Notes under the pieces: generated by a model | Told to the model about the DNA's origin: nothing | Databases searched by the model: none | What the model saw: the letters and a program-made list of their open reading frames with translations, nothing else | Assembly: GCA_964653555.1 (NCBI GenBank) | Contig: CAZZFT010000005.1 | Location: forward strand, 1 to 64,000 | Direction: 5' to 3' | DNA: 64,000 nt | DNA from: JAHEJV01 sp964653555 | Lineage (GTDB): Bacteria > Myxococcota_A > UBA9160 > SMWR01 | Shown here: positions 24,393-33,396 of the stretch, piece after piece | Layout: each line of letters starts with the position of its first letter | Numbering within the stretch: position 1 is the first letter of the stretch | Made by a program: the position numbers and the translations under genes

Positions 24393-26156
24393 CTATTTGA
24401 GCTCGCGTCGCAGGGACTCCAGCTTCTTGCGCAGCTCCGGCTGCTCGTCGGGACGCGGTCCCATCAGCGCCGCCTCTTCGAAGTTGTCGAGGGCCAGGCG
24501 GCGCTCGTCGAGCAGCAGGTAGGCGTCGCCGATGTGCTCCGAGATCACCGGGTCGCCGCCCGTGAGCTCGTGGGCTCGCTCCAGCTTCTCGATCGCCTTG
24601 TTCAGCCACTTGCGCCCGGCCGCCAGGTCGCCCGCCTCGATCAGCGGTCGCGCGCGCATGTAGTAGACCCAGCCCAGGCTGTCGACGATGTACCCGTTGT
24701 CGGGGCGCAGCTCGATCGCGCGCTGGATGTATTCCTCCGCCTGCTCGAGGTTCTCGCCTTGCTCCGCCCAGGAGTAGCCGATGTAGTTGAGCGCGTCCGC
24801 GTTCTCCGGATTCGCCGCGAGCGCGCGTCGCATGTAGGCGAGCGCCTCCTCCTTGCGGTCCGCCTCGCCGTAGACGACGCCGAGGTTGTAGAGGATCTCG
24901 TCGTCCTCGGGCTCCTTGTCGAGCATCGCCTGCAGGTAGGCGACGGCGCCGTCGAGATCGCCGATCTTCGCGCGCAGCGTGGCCGTATAGAGCTCGAGCT
25001 CGCGGGACGGCTCGGACTCCAGGGCGCTCTGGACGTCGGCGAGCGCCCGCTCGTATTCGCCGCGACGCTCGTAGATCGCGGCCAGCTGGGTGCGCGCCTC
25101 GGCGTAGTAGTCGTGATGGGAGGGCACGCGCTCGAAGGCAGCGATCGCCTCCGGCTCGCGCCCCAGGCGCCGCAGCGCCACCCCGTCGAAGAAGGCCACC
25201 TCGTACTCGCGCGGCAGCAGGGTGAGGACGCGATCGAAGCGCGTCACCGCGTCCTCGAAGCGACGCGCCTCGTAGAGCAGGTAGCCGAGCCGCTCGACGG
25301 ACTCGAGGTCGCTGGGGTAGCTCGCCTCCACGCGCTCGAGCGTGTCGATCGCCCCTTCGACGTCCTCGTCGTTGATCTGCACCTCGGCGAGCGCCAGCAG
25401 CGTCGAGTGGTCGTCCGGCGCCTGCTGGAGCATCTCGTGGTACACGCCGATGGCTCCCTCGCGGTCGCCCCGCTGACGCATGGACCGCGCGAGCGCGCCG
25501 TACACGCGCAGGTTGTCGGGATCCACCTCGAGGGATCGACGCAGCGCCTCCTCGGCCTCGAGCGGACGTCCGAGCTTCTCCAGGACGTTCGCCAGCGCGA
25601 TCCAGCCGCGCAGCTCGTCGGGCTCGCGCTCGGTCATCCACTGCGCGGTCGCGAGACCGGCATCGAGGTCGTCGACCTCCAGGTAGAGCTGGTAGAGCAG
25701 CCAGGCCGACTGCTCGTCGAGGGGCGCGCCGTTCTCGTCGCGCAGCAGAGCCTCGGCCGCCTCCGTGTTCTGCTGGATCCGGTACAGCTGGGCGAGGAAG
25801 TTGCGCAGCTCGGGATCGTCGGGATCGAGCTCGCGCGCCCGACGGGCCTGTTCCACGGCGCGATCGAGCTCGCTGTTGCGCGCCAGCATCTCGGCCAGCA
25901 GCCGGTGCAGGTAGGCCGAGTCCGGGTCCTTGGCGATGGCGCGCTCCAGCGCCGCCATCGCCTCGACCGGCTGCCCGTCGGCCATGTGCTGGTGGAAGAC
26001 CAGCACGTCGTACTCCGGCGGCGCCTCCGGTCGGATCTCGCGCCCCGGCCCCTCCGGTCGCCCCGCTCCGAGCCCCAGCCCGGCGCAGCCGGCCGTCCCC
26101 AGGGCGAGCAGGAGCCCGGCCAGCGCATGGGACAGGATTCGGTTCCGGCGATTCAC
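24393..26156 (-). CDS. TPR repeat lipoprotein
   Basis: 587 residues, GTG start. Signal peptide with lipobox GTAGC. From about residue 50 to the end it is almost entirely tetratricopeptide repeats, about 13-15 copies, with clear units such as AYLHRLLAEMLARNSELDRAV and ALNYIGYSWAEQGENLEQAE. TPR lipoproteins of this type, often next to LolB-like genes, act as envelope scaffolds; the exact role is unknown. It is the first gene of the eight-gene run that ends with the PP2C phosphatase. Confidence 0.85.
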   Translation of the reverse strand: MNRRNRILSHALAGLLLALGTAGCAGLGLGAGRPEGPGREIRPEAPPEYDVLVFHQHMADGQPVEAMAALERAIAKDPDSAYLHRLLAEMLARNSELDRAVEQARRARELDPDDPELRNFLAQLYRIQQNTEAAEALLRDENGAPLDEQSAWLLYQLYLEVDDLDAGLATAQWMTEREPDELRGWIALANVLEKLGRPLEAEEALRRSLEVDPDNLRVYGALARSMRQRGDREGAIGVYHEMLQQAPDDHSTLLALAEVQINDEDVEGAIDTLERVEASYPSDLESVERLGYLLYEARRFEDAVTRFDRVLTLLPREYEVAFFDGVALRRLGREPEAIAAFERVPSHHDYYAEARTQLAAIYERRGEYERALADVQSALESEPSRELELYTATLRAKIGDLDGAVAYLQAMLDKEPEDDEILYNLGVVYGEADRKEEALAYMRRALAANPENADALNYIGYSWAEQGENLEQAEEYIQRAIELRPDNGYIVDSLGWVYYMRARPLIEAGDLAAGRKWLNKAIEKLERAHELTGGDPVISEHIGDAYLLLDERRLALDNFEEAALMGPRPDEQPELRKKLESLRRELK

Positions 26157-26241
26157 GGCGTTGGCTCCCGAAGCGGGGTCGGAGCGAACCGGGCCGGATC
26201 GACCGTCCGCCCGGCCCGGCGTAGGGCGGGTCGGTGCGGCC

Positions 26242-26856
26242 TCAGTGCCGCCCCAGGTACCCCTGCCCTTCCAGATAGTCGATCAAGGCGGATACGCTCT
26301 CCTCCACCGACTGGGTGTTGGTGTCCAGCACCAGCTCGGGACGCTCGGGCGCCTCGTAGGGTGCCGAAATTCCGGTGAACTCGGGGATCTCGCCGGCGCG
26401 AGCCTTCTTGTACAGCCCCTTCACGTCGCGCCCCTCGCAGGTCTCGACGTCCGCTGCCACGTGCACCTCGACGAAGTCGCCCCCGTCCATGATCGCCCGC
26501 ACCGCGTCGCGATCGGCCCGGTAGGGGGAGATGAAGGAGCTCATCACGATCACGCCCGCGTCGGTGAACAGCTTGGCGACCTCGCCGATGCGCCGGATGT
26601 TCTCAGTGCGGTCCTCGGGCGAGAATCCGAGGTTCTTGTTCAGACCGTGACGGATGTTGTCCCCGTCCAGCACGTAGGCGTGGCAGCCGCGCTTCATCAG
26701 CGCCTGCTCTGCGGCCACGGCGATCGTGGACTTCCCGGACCCTGAGAGGCCCGTCAGCCACACGGTGACACCCCGCTGGCCGAGCCGCTGCTCGCGGTCC
26801 TTCCGCGTCACCTGGCCCGAGTGCCAGGTGATGTTGGTTGCCTTCTGCTCGGTCAA
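26242..26856 (-). CDS. cysC: adenylylsulfate kinase
   Basis: 204 residues, start TTG with a strong GGAGGGAG site upstream. Makes PAPS from adenylylsulfate. P-loop GLSGSGKST, DGDNIRHGLNKNLGFSPEDR, and SSFISPYRADRD are all as in the family. It is encoded without sulfate adenylyltransferase (cysN/cysD) or cysH nearby. The gap to the TPR gene (26157-26241) is GC-rich with no clear signal. PAPS might serve sulfation rather than assimilation, but nothing here decides this. Confidence 0.93.
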   Translation of the reverse strand: MTEQKATNITWHSGQVTRKDREQRLGQRGVTVWLTGLSGSGKSTIAVAAEQALMKRGCHAYVLDGDNIRHGLNKNLGFSPEDRTENIRRIGEVAKLFTDAGVIVMSSFISPYRADRDAVRAIMDGGDFVEVHVAADVETCEGRDVKGLYKKARAGEIPEFTGISAPYEAPERPELVLDTNTQSVEESVSALIDYLEGQGYLGRH

Positions 26857-26954
26857 AGAGATCTCCCTCCCGGGTTCGCGTTTCCGAAGTGGCTTCGGTC
26901 GAATGGCCCGCCGGCTGGAACGATTCGCGGGGTCCCGGCCGCGGAGGCGTCAGC

Positions 26955-28151
26955 TTAGCGCCGGTCGACGGCCCGGCCCGCGGCCCTCGCCGGTGCCCGG
27001 TCGCGGGCCGCGGCGACCTCTTCGGAGACCCGCGCGCAGGCGGCATCGATCTGCTCCTCGTCGTTCGAGCGGCCGATTCCGAAGCGAAGCGCGGAGCGGA
27101 CGCGCTCCGGGTCGAGTCCGAGCGCGCGCAGCACATGGCTCGGCTCGCCCCGGGCCGAGGCGCAGGCAGACCCCGTGGAGAGCGCCACGTCGGGGAGCGC
27201 CGATAGCAGGGCGTCGGCGCGGACCCCTTCGAAGGAGACGTTCAGATTGCCGGGCAGCCGGCGGTCCAGGTCGCCGTTGACCGCCACGCCCGGCAGCCGG
27301 TCGCGCAGGCCCGCCAGCAGCCGGTCGCGCAGGCCGCGCACTCGCTTCGCCTCGGCAGCGAGGTCCTCGAGGCAGAGTGTGACGGCGCGGGCGAAGCCCA
27401 CGCAGAGCGGCACGGGCAGCGTGCCCGAGCGGAGGCCGCGCTCGTGCCCGCCGCCGTGCAGCAGAGGCTCCAGCCGCAGCCTGGGGGGCCCGCGGCGCAC
27501 GTAGAGCGCGCCCACCCCTTTGGGTCCGTAGAGCTTGTGGGCGCAGAAAGCGAGCAGGTCGACGCCCGCCGCGCGGACCTCGATCGGCACCTTGCCCACG
27601 GCCTGGGCGGCGTCGCTGTGGAACGGGACGCCCGCCTCGCGGCACACGGCGGCGATCTCGGGGATCGGCTGCAGCGTTCCGATCTCGCTGTTCGCCGCCG
27701 CGATCGACACCAAAGCGGTGCGCGGGGTGATCGCCGCCCGCACCGCCTCGGGATCGACCAGACCTCCGGCGTCGACGGGCAGCTCGGTCACGGCGAAGCC
27801 CTCGGCCCGAAGGGCGCGGCAGGTATCGAGCACCGCGGGATGCTCGATCGCGCTGGTCACGAGATGGTCGCAGCGACCGCGCCCCGCCCGGGCGATGCCG
27901 GCGATCGCGAGGTTGTCGCTCTCCGTGGTGCCGCTGGTGAAGACGATCTCGCGCGGATCCGACGCGCCGATCGCCGCGGCGAGCTGCTCGCGCGCCTCCT
28001 CGACGGCGGCCTGGGCCCGCCAGCCGTACACGTGGGAGGCGCTCGAGGGGTTGCCGAAGTCCTCACTCCAGTACGGCTCCATCGCGCGCACCACCCGAGG
28101 GTCCACGGGGGTGGTGGCGTGGTGGTCGAGGTAGATCGGGGGCTGGGGCAT
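26955..28151 (-). CDS. iscS: cysteine desulfurase
   Basis: 398-residue PLP enzyme that takes sulfur from cysteine. N-terminal YLDHHATTPVDPRV, PLP-lysine in CAHKLYGPKGVG and the active Cys in STGSACAS are present, so it is a group I (NifS/IscS) enzyme. It lacks an IscU partner in the window but lies 92 nt downstream of an A-type carrier gene in the same direction. Sulfur could also feed the molybdopterin and TusA-type pathways. Confidence 0.92.
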   Translation of the reverse strand: MPQPPIYLDHHATTPVDPRVVRAMEPYWSEDFGNPSSASHVYGWRAQAAVEEAREQLAAAIGASDPREIVFTSGTTESDNLAIAGIARAGRGRCDHLVTSAIEHPAVLDTCRALRAEGFAVTELPVDAGGLVDPEAVRAAITPRTALVSIAAANSEIGTLQPIPEIAAVCREAGVPFHSDAAQAVGKVPIEVRAAGVDLLAFCAHKLYGPKGVGALYVRRGPPRLRLEPLLHGGGHERGLRSGTLPVPLCVGFARAVTLCLEDLAAEAKRVRGLRDRLLAGLRDRLPGVAVNGDLDRRLPGNLNVSFEGVRADALLSALPDVALSTGSACASARGEPSHVLRALGLDPERVRSALRFGIGRSNDEEQIDAACARVSEEVAAARDRAPARAAGRAVDRR

Positions 28152-28243
28152 CCGGCCACTCCGGGGGCCGATCGGGCCCGTCGGCCGTCCCCTGGACTTC
28201 GCCGGCCCGCGGCTCGCTGTGCGCGGCCTCGGGCCGCTCGCGG

Positions 28244-28576
28244 TCACGCGGAGAAGGACTCCCCGCAGCCGCAGGTGGAGGAGGCGTTCGGATTCTTCAT
28301 CTTGAAGCCCGACTCCTGGAGCGTATCGACGAAGTCGAGCGTGGTGCCGGCCAGGTAGAGGGCGCTCTTCTCGTCCAGGATCACGCGCACCCCGTTCACC
28401 TCGATCTGCGTGTCGACGTCGCGTACCTGGTCGTCGAAGGCCAGCTCGTAGCGCAGCCCGGAGCAGCCGCCGCCCACCACCTTCATGCGCAGGCCGTGGG
28501 TCTCCGCCTTTCCATCCTTGTCGAGCAGCTCGCGGATCCGCTGGGCAGCCGGCGCGGTGACTTCGATCAAGGGCAT
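28244..28576 (-). CDS. A-type iron-sulfur carrier protein (ErpA/IscA family)
   Basis: 110 residues with the three conserved cysteines of the HesB family: one in GGGCSGLRYEL and two in the C-terminal TCGCGESF. Delivers Fe-S clusters to target enzymes. Good Shine-Dalgarno sequence (AGGAG) before the ATG. ErpA and IscA cannot be separated by eye. Likely clients nearby include RlmN (62799-63830). Confidence 0.93.
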   Translation of the reverse strand: MPLIEVTAPAAQRIRELLDKDGKAETHGLRMKVVGGGCSGLRYELAFDDQVRDVDTQIEVNGVRVILDEKSALYLAGTTLDFVDTLQESGFKMKNPNASSTCGCGESFSA

Positions 28577-28631
28577 ACTGTACTCCTGAGTCCAAATTGC
28601 TCGCAGAACATAAGACCGATCTCCCCGGTGA

Positions 28632-29387
28632 TCAAGGCGCCCCGCCGCCGGGCGGGTGGACCGGCGAGCAGAGCAGGAAGATCTCGCGATTGCCCTTCGG
28701 CCCGGGCAGGCGGCTGTCGTGGCGGCCGACCTCCCGAAAGCCCAGCTGGGCCGCCTCGGCGGACACCGCGTCGGCGGCGGCGGTGCGCAGCGCGTCGTCG
28801 CGGACCACCCCTCCCTTGCCGACTCGCTCGGGTCCGACCTCGAACTGCGGCTTCACCAGGAGCAGCCACGTGGCCTCGGGCGCGCAGCGCGCCAGCGCGG
28901 GCAGCAGCAGGCGCAGGGAGATGAAGGAGACGTCGGCGGTGACCAGGGAGACGGGCTCCAGCAGAGCCTCGGGCTCGAGGTGGCGGGCGTTGGTGCGCTC
29001 GAGCACGACCACGCGGGGATCGGCGCGCAGACGCGCGTCGAGCTGGCCGTAGCCCACGTCCACCGCCACCACCGAGCGCGCGCCGCGCTGGAGCAGGCAG
29101 TCGGTGAAGCCTCCGGTCGACGCTCCGACGTCGAGGCAGGCGCGACCGGCGACCGGGACGGCGAGATCGTCCAGCGCTCCGGCCAGCTTCTCGCCACCCC
29201 GTGACGCGAAGCGCCGCGTCTCTCCGCGCAGGCGGATCGCCGCCTCGTCGCGCACGCGGGATCCCGGCTTCTCGTGGGGCACGTCGTCGACCAGCACGCG
29301 GCCGCTGCGGATCAGGGCCTGAGCGCGGGTGCGCGACTCGGCGAGTCCGTCGCGCACGAGACGCTCGTCCAGACGCAGCGATGTCAC
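28632..29387 (-). CDS. tlyA: TlyA family rRNA (cytidine-2'-O)-methyltransferase
   Basis: 251 residues. An S4 RNA-binding domain (LDERLVRDGLAESRTRAQALIRSGRV in full; key part RTRAQALIRSGRV) precedes an FtsJ-type methyltransferase with SAM loop LDVGASTGGFTDCLL, and the TADVSFISL and LLVKPQFEVG motifs. It methylates 16S and/or 23S rRNA. GTG start overlapping the ispA stop. In many genomes dxs lies between ispA and tlyA; here it is absent. Confidence 0.92.
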   Translation of the reverse strand: MTSLRLDERLVRDGLAESRTRAQALIRSGRVLVDDVPHEKPGSRVRDEAAIRLRGETRRFASRGGEKLAGALDDLAVPVAGRACLDVGASTGGFTDCLLQRGARSVVAVDVGYGQLDARLRADPRVVVLERTNARHLEPEALLEPVSLVTADVSFISLRLLLPALARCAPEATWLLLVKPQFEVGPERVGKGGVVRDDALRTAAADAVSAEAAQLGFREVGRHDSRLPGPKGNREIFLLCSPVHPPGGGAP

Positions 29388-30229
29388 CGATCGCGCGTCA
29401 CGGCGTACCGGAGCAGCGCGCGCAGCGGCTCGCCGGCCGCGCCCAGGGATGCGAGCTCGTCCAGCGCCTCGGCCAGCAGCGCCTGGGCGCGTGCGCGCGC
29501 GCCGTCGAGGCCCAGCACGCGCACCAGCGAGCAGCCCTCGTCCTCGTCGGCGTCGAGCAGGTCGTCTGCGATCTGGAACGCGATGCCCGCCGCGCGGCCG
29601 GCCGCCGCCAGGCGGGCGAGCACGGGCTCGCCGGCTCCGGCGAGGCGCGCCCCGGCGACGATCGAGACCGCGATCAGCGCCGCCGACTTGCGGGCGTGCA
29701 CACTCTCCACCTGCGCGGCGTCGCCCGCGGCCGCACCGAGGTCGTCCACCTGGCCTCCGACCAGGCCCGCGGCGCCGGCCGCGTGAGCGAGATCGCGCAC
29801 CGCGGCCAGACGCTGGGCGCTGTCGCCGGGCCCGGCGTCGGCCACCAGAGCGGCGAAGGCGGCGGTGAGCAGCGCGTCTCCGGCCAGCACGGCGGTGGCC
29901 TCGTCGAAGGCGACGTGTACGGTCGGGCGGCCGCGCCGCAGGGCATCGTCGTCCATGCAAGGCAGGTCGTCGTGGACCAGCGAGTAGGTGTGGACCAGCT
30001 CGACGGCGACGGCCGCCGGCAGGGCGATCTCCGGCTGTCCTCCGACAGCCTCGGCGCCGGCGAGCGCCAGCGCCGGACGCAGGCGCTTTCCGCCCGGGAA
30101 CACCAGGTGCCGCATCGCGGCGTGCAGCCGCGCGGGGGGCTCCGACGCCTTCGGCAGCGCGGCGTCGAGCGCCCGCTCGATGCGCGGCGCCCAGGTCTCG
30201 AGGTAGGCCAGCGCGTCCACCGATCTCAC
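29384..30229 (-). CDS. ispA: polyprenyl synthetase (farnesyl diphosphate synthase)
   Basis: 281 residues. Both aspartate-rich motifs are visible: DDLPCMDDD (first, followed by LRRGRPTVH) and DDLLDAD (second). GGKRLRPAL near the N-terminus binds isopentenyl diphosphate. Size and context (xseB-ispA-tlyA) fit an IspA-type C15/C20 synthase. GTG start overlapping xseB. Confidence 0.92.
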   Translation of the reverse strand: MRSVDALAYLETWAPRIERALDAALPKASEPPARLHAAMRHLVFPGGKRLRPALALAGAEAVGGQPEIALPAAVAVELVHTYSLVHDDLPCMDDDALRRGRPTVHVAFDEATAVLAGDALLTAAFAALVADAGPGDSAQRLAAVRDLAHAAGAAGLVGGQVDDLGAAAGDAAQVESVHARKSAALIAVSIVAGARLAGAGEPVLARLAAAGRAAGIAFQIADDLLDADEDEGCSLVRVLGLDGARARAQALLAEALDELASLGAAGEPLRALLRYAVTRDR

Positions 30230-30498
30230 TCCTCGGAGCCCGGATCACCTTCGAAGGCGCGCAGGGCGAAGCCACCCCCCTCGCGCACCAGCTCGTCGAT
30301 CCGACCCTCCGCCCGGTCGAGCAGCTCGGCGCAGCGCCGACACAGCGCGACGCCCCGCTCGAACGTGGCGAGCGCCTGCTCGAGCGCAAGCTCGCCTCCC
30401 TCGAGCCGGTCGACCAGCACCTCGAGCTCGTCGAGGGCGCCCTCGAAAGCGAGGTCCGCGACGGAATCGCCGCGCGCGGCGTCGGCGGGCTCACTCAC
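30226..30498 (-). CDS. xseB: exodeoxyribonuclease VII small subunit
   Basis: 90 residues; FEGALDELEVLVDRLEGGELALEQALATFERGV (key part LVDRLEGGELALEQAL) is the XseB signature. Its stop overlaps the ispA start as GTGA. It lies 74 nt after xseA, and that gap is filled by copy C of the dispersed repeat. Confidence 0.93.
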   Translation of the reverse strand: MSEPADAARGDSVADLAFEGALDELEVLVDRLEGGELALEQALATFERGVALCRRCAELLDRAEGRIDELVREGGGFALRAFEGDPGSEE

Positions 30499-30517
30499 GC
30501 GCGCACTCTAGCAAGAA

Positions 30518-30576
30518 GGCCGGCTCCAGAGTCGGCCGACGCGCAGCGAGGCGAAGGCGGGCTCCTGCCGAGCTAG
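30518..30576 (+). repeat. dispersed 3'-end repeat, copy C
   Basis: Hairpin GGCCGGCT-CCAG-AGTCGGCC followed by GACGCGCAGCGAGGCGAAGG and CGGGCTCCTGCCG. It sits between the xseA stop and the xseB start, inside an otherwise continuous minus-strand gene run, in the opposite orientation to those genes. Its last bases overlap the xseA stop codon region by about 4 nt. Confidence 0.7.
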
Positions 30577-31847
30577 CGCCCGTTCGTCGGGGAACCGATG
30601 GGGGCCGAGGTGTCGGCGACCGAGCGGGTCGCTCGCGGACGGCCGGCCTCCACCCGCACCGTCAGGTCGGCGCGGGCCACCTGCACCGCGAGGACCTCTC
30701 CAGCAGGCGCGTCGGCGACTTCGCGCACGATCGCGCCGTCGCGCGCGCGGCGCACCAGTCCGTAGCCGCGCGCCAGCACCGCCAGCGGCGACAGGGCGTC
30801 GAGCGACGCGGCGTGTCGAGCGAGCTCGCCCCGGCGGCGCAGCAGGTCCGCGGCGATCGCCCGAGCCAGCCCGCTGCGCGCGGACTCCCAGCGCACACGC
30901 CCGGCGGACAGGCGGCGCGCGGGCGCCGACGCGCGCAGCTCCGCGCCGGCGTGCCGCCAGTCGGAGCGGAGCCGTTCGACCTGGCGGCGCGCGGCCCGCT
31001 CGAGACGCTCGCCGCGCCGGGCGAGCTCACCGGCGAGGGCGCGGCGGTCGGGGATCGCCAGCTCGGCCGCCGCCGAGGGGGTCGGGGCGCGCGCGTCGGC
31101 GACCAGGTCGGCGATCGTCACGTCGATCTCGTGACCGACGCCCGCGACCACCGGCACCGGACAGGCGGCGATCGCGCGGGCGAGGATCTCCGTGTTGAAG
31201 GGCTGGAGATCCTCGAGCGAGCCCCCGCCCCGGACGAGCAGGATCGCGTCGACCTCCCCGTGCGCGGCCAGGGCCCCGAGCGCCGCGGCCACCTCGTGCT
31301 CCGCGCCCAGTCCCTGCACGCGACACGAAGCCAGCCGCAACGGCAGCCCGGGCAGGCGGCGGCGGGCCACCTCCAGCACGTCGCGCAGCGCGGCGCCCGA
31401 GGCGGAGGTCGCGATCCCGAGTCGTCGCGGAACCGGCGGCAGCGCACGCTTGCGAGCGGGCGCGAACAGGCCCTCGGCCTCGAGACGCCGGCGCAGCTGA
31501 TCGAAGGCGAGCTGGAGCGCTCCGACGCCGCGCGGCTCGAGCGCGCGGACCACGAGCTGGAGCTCGCCGCGCGCCTCGTAGACGGAGAGATCGCCGTAGG
31601 CCAGCACCTCCATGCCGTCCTCGGGCTCGAACGCCATCTGCCGCGTGGAAGACCGGAACATCGCGGCGCGCAGCTGACCATCGGGGTCCACCAGTGTGAA
31701 GTAGAGATGCCCCGAGGCGGGCCGGCGCAGGTTGCTGATCTGGCCCACCACCCACAGCCGACCGACACGCTCCTCGAGCAGGCGCCGCACGCCGGCGACG
31801 ACGGCGCCCACCGGATGGATGCGCGGCGCGACGCCGGTCTCGGTCAC
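30573..31847 (-). CDS. xseA: exodeoxyribonuclease VII large subunit
   Basis: 424 residues, GTG start 3 nt after the ctpA... gene order is xseA upstream of xseB on the minus strand. N-terminal OB fold (LWVVGQISNLRRPASGHLYF), the catalytic core (GIATSASGAALRDVL, LLVRGGGSLEDLQPFN, VAGVGHEIDVTIAD) and a coiled-coil C-terminus rich in Arg and Ala are in the usual order. With XseB it degrades single-stranded DNA. The ctpA stop lies 3 nt beyond its start on the upstream side. Confidence 0.93.
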   Translation of the reverse strand: MTETGVAPRIHPVGAVVAGVRRLLEERVGRLWVVGQISNLRRPASGHLYFTLVDPDGQLRAAMFRSSTRQMAFEPEDGMEVLAYGDLSVYEARGELQLVVRALEPRGVGALQLAFDQLRRRLEAEGLFAPARKRALPPVPRRLGIATSASGAALRDVLEVARRRLPGLPLRLASCRVQGLGAEHEVAAALGALAAHGEVDAILLVRGGGSLEDLQPFNTEILARAIAACPVPVVAGVGHEIDVTIADLVADARAPTPSAAAELAIPDRRALAGELARRGERLERAARRQVERLRSDWRHAGAELRASAPARRLSAGRVRWESARSGLARAIAADLLRRRGELARHAASLDALSPLAVLARGYGLVRRARDGAIVREVADAPAGEVLAVQVARADLTVRVEAGRPRATRSVADTSAPIGSPTNGR

Positions 31848-31850
31848 GAG

Positions 31851-33263
31851 CTACGGCGTGGGCGGCGCGGCCTCGGGCGCCCGTGCCTGCATCTGCATCG
31901 GCTCTTCGCGCAGGCGCTCGAAGTAGTTCCAGCTCTTCAGCACCTCGACGGCACGCGCCAGCTGGGCGTCGTCTCCCGGGGCGGCCTCCGCCGGGAAGTC
32001 GGCCAGCGACTCGGGCTCATCCGGCTCCTCTTCGGCGCCGGGCTCTGCGTCCTGGTGGCTGAAGTGTCCCTCGAGGTCCCGCTCGCGCATCCGCCGCGCG
32101 CCGTTCTCGGCCACCTCCTCGCCTCCCTGGCTCACCGAGATGTCGGGCGTGATGCCGACCTCCTGGATCGAGCGACCCGCGGGCGTGTAGTAGAGCGCGG
32201 TGGTGAGGCGCAGGCCCGCCCCGTCATCGAGGGGGTAGACAGTCTGCACCGAGCCCTTGCCGAACGTCTTCTGGCCGATCACCAGGGCGCGGCGCTGGTC
32301 CTGAAGGGCGCCGGCGACGATCTCCGAGGCGCTCGCCGTCCCCTCGTTCACGATCACCGCGATCGGGTAGTTCGGCTCGGTGCCCTCGCCGTTGGCCCGG
32401 AATTCCTGGCGCTGGTCCTCGACCCGGCCCTTCGTGTACACGACCAGACCGTCCTTCAGCCAGACGTTCGAGACCTTGACCGCCTGGTCGAGCAGGCCGC
32501 CCGGGTTGTCGCGCAGATCGAGCACGAGGCCCTCGAAGCTGCTCTGACCGCTCTCCTCGTGCAGCTTCGCGAGCACCTCCTCGAGGTCTTCGACGGTGTG
32601 CTCCTGGAAGGCGCGGATGCGCACGTAGGCGTAGTTCGGCTCCAGCATGCGCCCGGTCACCGACTGGATCTTCACCACGTCGCGCCGGATCGTGATCGGC
32701 TGGGGCTCCTCGAAGCCCTCGCGGAAGATCTCGATCGTGATCTCGCTGCCCTTCTTCCCGCGCATCAGCTGCACGGCCTCGAACAGCGTCATGTTCTTGC
32801 TGCTCCGGCACTCCTCGGTCCAGTCCTTGGGGACCTCGGTCGGGCAGATCGCCACGATCTGGTCGTGCGCCTTGATCCCGGCCTCGGCCGCGGGCGTGCC
32901 CTCGATCGGCGACACCACCTCGATGAAGCCGTCGCGGCGTTTGGTGATCTCGATGCCGAGGCCGTGGAACTCGCCGCGCGTGTCCACCTGCATCTCGCGG
33001 TAGGCCTCGGTGTCGAGGAACGAGGAGTGGGGATCGAGCTCGGCGAGCATCCCGCGCACCGCACCACGCACCAGCGCGCTCTCGTCCACCTCGTCCACGT
33101 AGTTCTGCTCCACCAGGCGCAGCACGCTCGTGAACAGGTCGAGATCGTCGTAGCGGGTGGCGGCGGCGACGCTGCGGACTCCGCTGGCCACGCCCATCAC
33201 CAGAGCGGCCGCGCTGACTCCGGCCAGAAAGGTGAGGAGGAAGCCGATGCGGTTGCGGTTCAT
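31851..33263 (-). CDS. ctpA: C-terminal processing peptidase, S41 family
   Basis: 470 residues. Signal anchor (residues 5-28), PDZ domain (about 100-190, FHGLGIEITKRRDGFIEVVSP) and S41 protease core with catalytic Ser in GTASASEIVAGAL and Lys in GQKTFGKGSVQ. These proteases trim periplasmic proteins and control cell-wall hydrolases. It follows the ftsE-ftsX-envC group in the same direction after 133 nt, a common arrangement that ties it to wall remodelling. The acidic C-terminal tail (about residues 405-450) is variable. Confidence 0.93.
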   Translation of the reverse strand: MNRNRIGFLLTFLAGVSAAALVMGVASGVRSVAAATRYDDLDLFTSVLRLVEQNYVDEVDESALVRGAVRGMLAELDPHSSFLDTEAYREMQVDTRGEFHGLGIEITKRRDGFIEVVSPIEGTPAAEAGIKAHDQIVAICPTEVPKDWTEECRSSKNMTLFEAVQLMRGKKGSEITIEIFREGFEEPQPITIRRDVVKIQSVTGRMLEPNYAYVRIRAFQEHTVEDLEEVLAKLHEESGQSSFEGLVLDLRDNPGGLLDQAVKVSNVWLKDGLVVYTKGRVEDQRQEFRANGEGTEPNYPIAVIVNEGTASASEIVAGALQDQRRALVIGQKTFGKGSVQTVYPLDDGAGLRLTTALYYTPAGRSIQEVGITPDISVSQGGEEVAENGARRMRERDLEGHFSHQDAEPGAEEEPDEPESLADFPAEAAPGDDAQLARAVEVLKSWNYFERLREEPMQMQARAPEAAPPTP

Positions 33264-33396
33264 GTGCGTTCCCTGCTGCTCTGCCCTGCCCCGCTTCGTC
33301 GCGGCGCCGGCCGTCGTCGCTGGCGCCATCGAGGCGGGTACGGGCGTGTTCGGGCGTCTTCGGAAGTCTCGCGGCCCCGCTTGAAACGGATCCAGT

